Shown here: in pieces, positions 1-8,094 of the stretch
Layout: every line of letters starts with the position of its first letter
How positions within the stretch are numbered: position 1 is the stretch's first letter
Source: Echinostoma caproni
Taxonomy: Eukaryota > Platyhelminthes > Trematoda > Plagiorchiida > Echinostomatidae
DNA length: 17,575 bases
NCBI GenBank assembly: GCA_900618425.1
Contig: UZAN01041125.1
Location: forward strand, 1 to 17,575
Direction: 5' to 3'
The notes under the pieces: generated by a model
Told to the model about the DNA's origin: nothing
The model's input: the letters and a program-made list of their open reading frames with translations, nothing else
Databases searched by the model: none
Position numbers and translations under genes: made by a program

Positions 1-78
1 AATCTGGACGCTCGATTGACAAGGGCCATTATTCGTCCTGTGAAGACTGGACTGGACTGGACTGGACTGGACTGGACT
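1..78 (+). repeat. 3' end of a CR1-like LINE with (ACTGG)n tail
   Basis: Positions 46-75 are six perfect tandem copies of ACTGG, followed by a partial copy. The 45 bases before them align by eye with the reverse complement of the antisense LINE at 9456-9530: both read AATCTGGACGC, then a GATT-containing stretch, then a GTCCTG(T/C)G motif directly before a pentanucleotide tail. I therefore read this as the extreme 3' terminus of the same kind of element in plus orientation, with its body beyond the left edge. CR1-like LINEs often end in short tandem repeats rather than poly(A). The tail unit here is ACTGG, against CTGAA in the 9456 copy. Confidence 0.5.
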
Positions 79-1010
79 CTCGACCGAGTCTTCAGAGCTG
101 ATTTCACTGCGAAAGTGAGTAACTAACATGAAATGGGGAGAATAATTTTGCAATTCAGAATGAACAAGAACTGTCGAAAAGGGAGAAAAAACACGAGGAT
201 TGAGGTGCGTTAAAATGCAAGAAACTTAGATCTCTAAGCACTCTTTAAAGGGGCGATAACGACAGATGTGTAAGTATGCACAGATCAATTGATCTACCAC
301 AACCAGTAAGTCTAATATTTTGAAGAGGAGAGCACGTCAAAAATTTCAACTTGGCGCCAACTCATCGCTATCGTAGATGTAGGCAATTTATCCGTTTCTA
401 ATCGTGAGTTGACTACTTATTCCAGAAGTGAGCCCGATGTTGTACTTTGCAACCCGTGGACCAGCAAAGCACCCTTGGTGAACCAAATACTGGAATACCA
501 GACCCTTTAAGCACGGGGGAAAATCCACGCCCACTCGAGAAAGAAGCTGAACTCGCGTTGACTCAATCCGCAAGTCCTGGAAACCTGATCTGATCTGATC
601 CTGTCGTGTGCAAACTGACTGAGTGACTGAACTGACCTTGAATATTTGTGTAATTTCAAGTGCTTGTTGAGTTTCTGTCGGCTCTACATACGAAATGGGA
701 GTTCTAGTGAAGGTATGTTTTTTGCTAAAAGCATCGGTTGATGCGATTTCCATCTCAAATAGTCCAATAATATTTGCGCGATGATATGAAGTATACTTTT
801 TAGATCGACTTTTACAGCAATTACTAATTACTATATATGTATACATAGTTAGCTATAGTTAACTTAAGTTAATTAACTTATTTACTTATTTACATTATTA
901 CTCATCACTTATTATTATATGTTATTATTGTTATGTATTACCAAGTATATTTACTGATCAGTAATTAATTATTGACTATTAAGTAATAAGCAAAATCCAG
1001 TGAATAATCC
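79..1010. other. No recognised gene; possible repeat end and AT-rich palindromes
   Basis: No open frame here resembles a known protein. The longest, on the minus strand at 388-846, has no domain I can name. Positions about 541-640 may be another LINE-type 3' end: a (GATCT)n stretch is followed by CTGTCGTGTGCAAACTGACTGA and further CTGA units, much like the tails at 9456 and 1-78. Positions 838-960 are almost pure A+T and contain overlapping perfect palindromes, TTAACTTAAGTTAA at 859-872 and AAGTTAATTAACTT at 866-879. Confidence 0.35.
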
Positions 1011-1076
1011 CCGGATCCGGATGGACTACATCCTAAGATTTTGAAGGAGCTTCTGGTCGCCATATCTGCCCCCCCC
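1011..1076 (+). pseudogene. Reverse transcriptase N-terminal fragment of a CR1/Jockey-type LINE
   Basis: Read from 1014 in one frame, the DNA encodes DPDGLHPKILKELLVAIS. This matches the G-P-D-G-L-H-P-x-x-L-K-E-L block that opens the RT domain of CR1 and Jockey-like LINEs. The match stops at a run of nine C residues (1069-1077), where the sequence switches to the C-terminal end of a LINE protein in another frame. The catalytic palm is missing between the two, so this is an internally deleted, dead copy. No start codon or upstream ORF belongs to it. Confidence 0.55.
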
Positions 1077-1078
1077 CT

Positions 1079-1357
1079 TTGTTCCTGGTTCAACAGAGAC
1101 GCATCATCCGCGGAGACCTGGTTTGCGAACTGCAGGCGATGCTTCCACTTCGAGAGCACAACCGTACGAGGGGACACGAACTGATCCTAGCAAAACAGCA
1201 CACGGTAGGATTACCGCTGGTCTACCGTCTATCTCGTCGGGGGACCAGTGTGTGGAATATGCTACCGGAAGACGTGGCGGAGGAGAAAAATGACCAAACG
1301 TTCAAGCGTCGGTTAGACGACTTTCTGCGGAGGTCGTGGCAGAACACGCAAATCTGA
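1079..1357 (+). pseudogene. C-terminal end of a LINE ORF2 polyprotein
   Basis: The 92-codon frame ends at TGA 1355-1357. It carries the module typical of the extreme C-terminus of CR1/Jockey-like ORF2: RRxxRGDL near the start, then NRTRGHE, R.S.R....WN.LPEDV, and finally FKRRLDDFL. The TTG at 1079 is only the edge of the open stretch, not a biological start; translation would have come from the RT upstream, which is deleted at the poly-C run. About 60 bases after the stop resemble a short 3' UTR, but no clear tail follows. The same module occurs on the minus strand at 9633-9830. Confidence 0.65.
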
Positions 1358-1520
1358 GTCATGCCACAGAGCTTCGGCGAGGAGACTCATACGGGACTAC
1401 GCTCACTGTCTCTATAAGAAAAAGAAGTTCCCTAAAATACGGTCGACTCCCAGTGGATTGAAAGAGTGCAATAATATAGCCCGCTGTTTAAGAGTACTCT
1501 TAAATGAACCACGTGGTTCA

Positions 1521-1637
1521 AGGGCAGATCCGATAAACTCCCGTCCTGTCAGTTTGACATGCATTTTTTGTAAAGTGATCGAACGCCTAATTTCTAGCAG
1601 ATTGCATCGTCATCTGACAGAGTATCGAGTAGTGTAG
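1521..1637 (+). pseudogene. LINE reverse transcriptase fragment (SRPVSL block)
   Basis: In one frame ending at TAG 1635-1637 the DNA encodes RADPINSRPVSLTCIFCK followed by VIERLIS.RLHRHL. This is the conserved non-LTR RT block usually written RADPxNYRPVSLTSxxxKVxERLI, with Tyr replaced by Ser. In an intact LINE it lies between the GPDGLHP block (here at 1014) and the C-terminal module (here at 1079), yet here it follows both. The element is therefore rearranged, or two broken copies lie side by side. The frame stays open upstream to about 1490 without clear family resemblance. Confidence 0.6.
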
Positions 1638-2133
1638 GCCATCTATATTATCTACTGTTAGTTGTATTCCCACAAAACAATATTTATCCTGTACAAGAGC
1701 TTAGCCTCATATTCCTCAATCAGCGCACTGTTTTCCGTGAATATACATCAATAACAGTAATTATACGACTAAAATCTTATGACCATTGCAGTAATTTACT
1801 TGAACTGACCTTATTTACCGGAATACTCTCGGTTGAATTACTAAAAAGTTTATTGGTATTTCTCAGATTACTTTATCATCATGTGCCTCTTGTTGTTGTT
1901 ATTATTGTTGTGCTTTTATCTTGCACGCTTTCTATCATATTCGCAACTAGTATTCTTGAACTATTATAAGTTTAAAACATGTCGTTTTACTTTGAAGCGG
2001 CTTCTGAATACTAGTGACGAATAGTGTTGATGATGATTTTATTGACTATATAAAACGATATTACACACATACTTCTTTGGTTACAAAACTATACGAAATA
2101 TCTGATACATGCGCTAAAAATAATAAATGTGGA
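1638..2133. other. No gene seen
   Basis: AT-rich sequence with a short TTG/TTA-rich low-complexity stretch near 1888-1916. I see no coding signature, RNA gene or repeat boundary. Confidence 0.5.
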
Positions 2134-2188
2134 TCAGTCTGTACGCTTTCGGAGCACGGTNTCAGTCTGTACGCTTTCGGAGCACGGT
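2134..2188. other. Single N flanked by an exact 27-base duplication
   Basis: The 27 bases at 2134-2160, starting TCAGTCTGTACGC and ending GCACGGT, are repeated exactly at 2162-2188 with a single N at 2161 between them. This is what an assembler leaves when two contig ends overlap but are joined by a one-base gap instead of being merged. The duplication is therefore probably not biological. The real locus should contain one copy. Confidence 0.8.
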
Positions 2189-3326
2189 TGATGATTATAC
2201 ACCTTCTGATCTACATAATATAACAACTTATTATTCAACGAATTTTGCAATGAAAATAGTTCCGTCATAGAACATGCCTGCTGAAGTAAGCCATCAGAAA
2301 AAATTTATTTATTTCTAACTCATATAAGATTCTATTACTCACCAATGCAGTACTTGTCAGTTTTTAGGTTCTCTGATCTTCAACGGCAACGATGCCACAA
2401 AAATCACCATCAGTTGGTTGAAACAGAGATTGGGAAGATTAATGCGATCTTAATCATGCGATAATAATCTTATCAACCATCAGATTATTTGTGTTCGTTG
2501 TTTGTTTTATATAATGGTGTCTTATATTGTAGTTCGGGACATTTGGTGGACCAATCAGCCAGCAAATGGGGATAAATGGTCCGTCTACTTGCACCACGAG
2601 GGTTTGTAACCAGTACACTACCAGATTTCGGCATATCGAATAAATTACAATCATGTATGATGTTACACCACAAAAATAGATAAACACTCGATAGCAAAAA
2701 ATTATTAACACTAAGCGCGTACGAAAAAGGTAGAACAGCAATGGCCGTCCGCCCTTATGGTCACCTCGAGACAATTAAAACCAGCAGCCAAATTTGAAGA
2801 CTTGATAGATATAAGTATAGCATAATTTGACAGGGTTATATTTGTTTGATGTTTTCAGAGTTTATAATATTACTATCAAGATTACTTGGGTGTTATTTAG
2901 AAAGTACTAATTACGAAGACAAATTGGAACATAACAAGCAACGCTGTGTAAGCACGAATCTTTTTTCTTCTTTGAAAGTTGAGGTCATTTAATTATTCCT
3001 TCACTAATTTTGTCGCGGTAAAAGTAGCATTTACTTGGAACAATTTGAAGGCAAAGTAAAAACTGTTTCATAACTGCTATTCAGTAGCTTAGGAGTCCAA
3101 TGGAATGCCATACATTTTTTGCACTCATTTTTGATATTAATCATTAACTTTCCCTTTACCTCTACAATCATGATCTGCTTTTCCAGTGAATCTCTCTGAC
3201 GTCTCAAATGCATTCTGAATAATCTGAATGTCTATTAAAATTATTGGTCATCATATTAGTATTCATAAATAATAAAGTATAATAATAATAATATAATAAT
3301 TAGGAGTCAATCTGTGGTGGTTTTTT
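2189..3326. other. No recognised gene; AT-rich
   Basis: Short open frames on the minus strand (2454-2774 and 3031-3213) have no recognisable domain and no splice or start context that supports them. A moderately GC-richer block around 2530-2770 may be an old repeat, but I cannot name it. Positions about 3264-3302 are an (AAT)n-like low-complexity tract. Confidence 0.4.
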
Positions 3327-3657
3327 AGTTCAATTCAGTCTGCACAAGACGGAAGCGGTTCTGACCAATTGTGCGTGGCTTGTAACACTGCGCATCAGTC
3401 ATGCGCTCTGTTTTTTTTCCTGAAAGGCAAATCTTATGTGCTGTATAGTATTAGACATCTATAAATAACTAATGAATACAAGAACAAACTAACCTTGTCC
3501 CCCTTTTGCTTTTCAAGTGAACCGCCACGAGAATATCATGATACAGCGGAGGTCTAAGGCATTTTTAAGGATATCACTGTTGCACAATAACCTATTCCAC
3601 AAAAGAACTGCCAGGTTTATTAAGAACCTGGCCCTTAGATCCAATATGGAGCGCTCC
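3327..3657 (-). mobile_element. 5'-truncated CR1-like LINE 3' end, decayed
   Basis: On the minus strand, starting near 3657, a frame reads RSILDLRARFLINLAVLLWN, then a K-N-A-L-D sequence. This lines up with the C-terminal LINE module better preserved at 9633-9830 (LVRLDIGAKFF, YWNSLPKN, FKRALDD). The 3' UTR also aligns: CTGAAAGGCAAATCTTATGT here against CTGAAAGGCAGAAAGTAAGG near 9566 (plus strand). The element ends at 3327-3350 in GTCTTGTGCAGACTGAATTGAACT (minus strand), the same tail type. It is older than the 9456 copy, because its reading frame and tail are more eroded. Confidence 0.6.
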
Positions 3658-3662
3658 CTTTG

Positions 3663-3875
3663 CAGTTCAGTTTATTTTATTTTGTACAACCATTAACCAT
3701 GCACCTTCGTACAGCGATTTTGGTTGCTGTCTTTTGGCCGTACATTTGGATGAAGAATAGGAGAAAGATATGAAGGGTGAAAGTAGAGTCGAACAGAAAA
3801 TGGACACTTTCAGTGGCCTAAGGTTGCAAAGAAATTGAGAAGATGCACGAGCACCATTGGTTACGACACTCACTC
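3663..3875 (-). repeat. Diverged direct repeat, unit A
   Basis: This unit and the one at 3941-4143 are homologous in the same orientation. Both begin on the plus strand with CA(A)-rich tail remnants and ATTAACCATG, share TTTTGGTTGCTG, ATTTGGATG, TAGGAGAAAGA and GAAAGTAG in order, then TTTCAGTG and GAGAAGATGC, and end near ACGACACTC. On the minus strand unit A ends in TGTACAAAATAAAATAAACTGAACTG, again the CTGAA-type tail. I read it as the 3' part of an interspersed element (LINE 3' UTR or SINE) inserted antisense. The minus-strand frame at 3667-3873 is a by-product and matches no protein I know. Confidence 0.6.
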
Positions 3876-3940
3876 ATAGCACTCAGTGTCTCTAACCATC
3901 GATTACGATCATGGCTATGACCCTTAGCGCCACCCTCTGA

Positions 3941-4143
3941 AGTCAGTATCAGTTTCAATTTGCACAATCATTAACCATGTACTATTGTGCGCCGGTTTTG
4001 GTTGCTGGTTTTCGGCTGCCTATTTGGATGGACATTAGGAGAAAGACAGGAAAGTTTGAAAGTAGGACCATAAGAAAAATTTAAAATTTCAGTGAACTAA
4101 CGTTGCAGAGAAACTGAGAAGATGCTCCTGTTAACGACACTCT
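3941..4143 (-). repeat. Diverged direct repeat, unit B
   Basis: Second copy of the unit at 3663-3875, in the same orientation, with many substitutions and a short deletion near 4126. Its minus-strand 3' end reads TGTGCAAATTGAAACTGATACTGA, a decayed tail of the same type. The sequence between the units (3876-3940) is unlike either one. Because each unit carries its own tail, two separate insertions of one family explain the pair better than a local tandem duplication, although the latter is not excluded. Confidence 0.55.
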
Positions 4144-6317
4144 CTGGAGTAGAGAGACAAAGGCTGATTGGTCCTATAAAACAGACCATTCACACTATGG
4201 AAAGTTTCCCTTAAGTCACTTCTAATTCATCGGCATGACAGCGAGAATAGATCCAAGCCCTGCAGGCTCTGTGGGTAGCCCTTTCCGATCTATCCGGCAA
4301 CCGTGATAGTTGCCACTTACATTACTTTCTCCAGACATTCAATATATCTGCGGTAGTATGGGGCTCACGCCTGTATATAGTATCCCAACAGCAGACGCGC
4401 TATTGCATTGTACAGTATATCTGGCTAACTACAAGTGGTGGTGATACACCTTATGAAAGGCAATCCGCTCGTCTGTTATGAAAATTCCTGTAATTTTTAC
4501 CTATATCCCGTATACCTAGGTACAACGATGAAACTTAGAATAAATCATAAGACTACATTCTTTTATGTATAAGCGTATCTGCATTGATACTTTACCACCT
4601 TCATGTCACCTTCTCTGATCTAGTTGGAAAGGCAATGAGAACATCGCCGTGGTTTGAAAGTTGTTAACCATGTGTGTTTTTATTTAAAAGCATTAAAATC
4701 ACAACTCTGCAATCTTCCTTCAACTTCATGCGACGGTTTCACCTACATGATTCTCAACTACCTCATCTATTCGCTCAATCCTGACTAAACAGCCTATAAT
4801 CTGAATCACATAATCAGATCCAAATTTTGCTGCCTATCATCCCGTATAAACATTTATGGTGATTCAGAAATAACTCATTTGTTTCACATTCGGTCTGACA
4901 AGAAGAAGGTTCTAAGCCAAATCATTATTAGTTTATAAAACGTTCATTATTTTTAACTCAGTGTAAAAACAAACATTTTTTTAGAATGAGTTGCAGATAT
5001 AAATTCTTGCATAAATCATTAGAGTCCAAGACAAGTTGAGAAGCATTGGTTTAAGTTTTTAGAATAATGTTCACGATTTTGGTTTACACTTTAGCCTCAG
5101 CGGCAATAACATGACTTATTTCCACCAGTGAATAATAAAGTCATTAAACTTAGTTAGCCTCTCAGAAATTCATGATATGTTTGGTACTCCAACATAGTTA
5201 GGACAGTGCAAGTTGTCCTCAGGTGGTTGCAATTTATTACAAGAACCCAAAAGTTGTTATGCCCCATAAGGATGCTTACGTGTTTTTCATATCAAATTAA
5301 TGATGCTTTCGTTAAAGTTATCAAATACTAAATATGATAGTAAGCCCTAAAATTATGAAACGTTGTCCATATATTTGATCTTACAGACGATGTCATGAAA
5401 AAGTGAATGAAACTTGGCATGAGTAAATTAATATACAACTAACAATGCAACTTCTCCCAAGATAAGTAGCTGAAAAATCAGTGGCAGAAAACAAACATTT
5501 TCAGCATGCAAGCAGAGAAGTAAACCTACGTTGTGTAAATTGAAATCAATAATCGGCTTTTACTATCTTCATATATCCGTCTCAGCCAGAAGAGATGCCA
5601 ACCACCTATTCATTTAATTTTAACAAAGGTTAAATCACTGCAACAACGATGATGATAGATAGCATCATCCAAAACCTTTTTCGCACCTAATTCACGTTAA
5701 ATGTGTGAAAGTAATGTCTTGATATATTTGGAGCCCTCAACAACCTGAAGCCTTCATTTTACGCATTAGGACAGAGATAGAAATTCCTACTCAAACTTTT
5801 ATGAAAGTTCTCCTCATCACATTAAATATTTTGATGAGTATCTATCTTTGTTACTTTCTGCTGGGTAATTTAGGCCCGAAGATTCAGACACTTGTCCTTC
5901 TCACGGAAGACGACCACATAATGGAACACTTTAAAAACCCTCATCATTTGGGGTCCATTAGTTTTACAACGATAATCTGCCTATCGAGAAAACTCTTTAC
6001 TACAAGAATCGAACTTCGTCTAGAAGAAAACGTGAAGACAAAGCAAAGACCTGGGGCAGCCTAAGCATCTCTATGATAAACAGTGATTGTTCTCAAACAA
6101 GACGATTCTCTCCGTTTTTAACCCACAGTTGACCTTTTGGTAACTACAGCATCAAGTAAGGGACATTTGAGTTTAAGTGAGATATCTATAACCTAAAAAA
6201 TGAATGCCATCTAATTTTAAATGACTGGTAATTATTGATTTTGAACTTTGTTTTACTGTCCATTTAAGCGAGTCGGCTAGTGCTATGTCTCGAAATATCA
6301 TTCCAGTTTAACTGACG
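4144..6317. other. No recognised gene
   Basis: Over 2 kb of mostly AT-rich DNA. Positions about 4190-4450 are GC-richer and more complex, which in this setting suggests an old repeat, but no protein or RNA signature appears on either strand. The plus-strand frame at 5801-6064 would encode 87 residues beginning with a hydrophobic stretch that could pass for a signal peptide (M-K-V-L-L-I-T-L-N). It matches nothing I know and shows no splice context, so I do not call it a gene. Confidence 0.4.
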
Positions 6318-6690
6318 TTAAGCATTATATGTGGTGCGTGTTACATAGGTCGTACGGTAAGACGCTTGTCTCAACGTGTTAAGGATCACCAGCCGCGATG
6401 GTTAAGTCAGGAAAAAACCGGCTGTATCTCAAGCGCGACTGTGGGGCACCTAGTCGGCACCGGGCACAAGATTGGACCGGGGAAAGCTTTCGATGTGGTT
6501 TACCACATCCCAATCAATCGCTCGAGGGCAGCCCGAGNGCCCGAGTTTGGACATTAGCTATGGCCGAGGCGATCGCTGCTCGCTTACTAGGCCCCGAACA
6601 TTTGCCCAAAAGCGATTGGTGCAGGCTCTCCAATTGCTTTGGTCGTGTGTAAAAACCAAGACGGACGTGTCACTTGACCCAAGTGAATAA
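6318..6690 (+). pseudogene. Penelope-like element GIY-YIG endonuclease remnant
   Basis: From TTA 6318 the frame reads LSIICGACYIGRTVRRLSQR, then VKDHQPRWL, a T-V-G-H-L-V-G-T-G-H block and KAFDVVYHIP. These are the landmarks of the C-terminal GIY-YIG nuclease of Penelope-like retroelements: Cys pair, Y-I-G-R-T, the catalytic Arg in L-S-x-R, and H-L-x-x-T-x-H. After the N at 6538 the match resumes one frame over with MAEAIAARLLGPE, which holds the expected late catalytic Glu, and a further shift near 6600 leads to QKRLVQALQLLW and a stop at 6688-6690. No RT domain is recognisable upstream, so the copy is 5'-truncated. The family uses the nuclease to nick target DNA during retrotransposition. 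Confidence 0.7.
6531..6545. other. Single N flanked by an exact 7-base duplication
   Basis: GCCCGAG occurs at 6531-6537 and again at 6539-6545, with N at 6538. The N plus one copy adds eight bases inside the Penelope-like ORF and shifts its frame. Without those eight bases the family alignment would run straight through this point. That supports an assembly overlap that was not merged, as at 2161, instead of a genuine mutation. Confidence 0.7.
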
Positions 6691-6859
6691 AGGTCACATC
6701 AACTAACACGTTAAACTTTCCTACACACACACTCCAATTAATCTCTACCTTTTTCCATTTTTACTTCCTTTTATTCAATACACAAAGATACAGTTTTCAG
6801 GAAGGGGTAAGCGGCCAATCAAAGGGCTACCATTCATTAGACAATGGGGAAAGTTAGGC

Positions 6860-6931
6860 GGTGGTGGTGGGATTCGAACGCACATCTCTTGGGTGATAAT
6901 TTGGTGACGTTACCACTAAGCCACCACTGCC
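6860..6931 (-). repeat. tRNA-like sequence, probably tRNA-derived SINE head or tRNA pseudogene
   Basis: The minus strand reads GGCAGTGGTGGCTTAGTGGTAACG and, further on, GTTCGAATCCCACCACCACC. TGGCTTAGTGGTAACG fits an RNA polymerase III A box, and GTTCGAATCC (plus 6870-6879) is a near-perfect B box at normal tRNA spacing. A T-arm can be drawn with one mismatch, and the D-arm is acceptable. However, I cannot form a clean five-pair anticodon stem, and the acceptor ends pair too promiscuously because they are GGT/ACC-rich. A working tRNA gene is therefore unlikely. A tRNA-derived SINE promoter or a decayed tRNA copy fits better. Confidence 0.45.
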
Positions 6932-8094
6932 TCCGAATTTTGACCTTAAAATGAGCCATTGGCTATCATTATGTAAGAACTTTTCCACTATATGGTATGT
7001 AAGAGCATGACTAGGAATATCTGAAAACAATTGTTTGCTCACCTACTCGTTTTCTCAATGTTAGATGTGAAAAGATCTGCATTCGTGGCTTAATTATCTT
7101 TATTTCATATAAGATAAAGGTACAGCCAATGTAGTATAAGAAACTAAAGATAGATATCAGTAAGATGATAGCAAAATGGTTTGAACTCGGAAAATGCTTA
7201 AGAATTAGTGGGTTGATGATGTCACTTAAATAGCGCTGCGGATAAATAAATGAATAAATAAGCACAATGTCATGCTGCATCTAAGTGATATATTGTAAGT
7301 GAGACTAGGGCGGATATGATGAAACGACGAACTTCGTTGGTTTTTTTTCTAGCTAACTGTAAGGTTGAAAATTATCTGACATAATCTGAGTTTACCAAGA
7401 AAAATATTCCGTGATGTATTTTATCATGGAAAATATTGTAATTAAATACAACCTTACATGATACTTTTTATAGTCTACGAAATGGAAGAAACCTGAGAAG
7501 GAAACGTTTGAGTTTAGGATTCTTTTGCGCTGTATACGGGATAGCTCAACATGCAATAAAATTAAATCTTCCACTGCTCTGTAGCAGCAAAATGACTGAT
7601 TTATTACTCGTTGTATAGAATAGTAGATAATCTATTTCTTTTGTTTAACCTAAGGAAGAAAAACGGGTGTTCCAGATAGAAAAATGTTAGTGGCTTATCT
7701 ACTAGAGCTGTATATATTTCTTTAACCGCATTTATTTGCTACAGAACTATTTATTCGGCTCTGTTTTCCGCGTCAGCCGGCATTTTCTTATCTTTACCTA
7801 AATTTAAAAAGTTCTGATTTACACTGCATTCAGGTGTAGAGTGGAGCTTCAGTTTACCACTCTTTCTTTTCTCTATTGGATTTAATGTAAAGCTAGTTAT
7901 TGGATTAACGTAGGTCCCAAACATGTGTTCACAATTATAAATACGGACAATTACATTCATTATTCTGTGTGCTGCCGGGGATTTTGATGGCATGTTCAAA
8001 ATGAGACATATTGTTATGTGTACGCCAAATTATCCATACCCTAACTGCGGTTCGTACTAAACAGATCTCCTCGAGCAAGCACGGGTCATCTGGA
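6932..8094. other. No recognised gene
   Basis: AT-rich, with an (AATA)n-like patch at about 7242-7262. The minus-strand frames at 7011-7280, 7392-7574 and 7751-7999 are short, compositionally AT-driven and show no known motif. Confidence 0.4.

Noticed and set aside
388..846. 152-residue open frame on the minus strand
   Set aside because: No domain, no splice or start context; it overlaps what looks like repeat sequence with a LINE-type tail on the other strand.
3663..4143. Tandem satellite array
   Set aside because: Only two copies, separated by unrelated sequence, each seeming to have its own tail.
5801..6064. 87-residue plus-strand frame with a hydrophobic start resembling a signal peptide
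   Set aside because: Only the first 20 residues are hydrophobic, the rest matches nothing, and AT-rich DNA gives such starts by chance.
6860..6931. Functional tRNA gene
   Set aside because: The anticodon arm cannot be folded cleanly, so it is reported only as tRNA-like.
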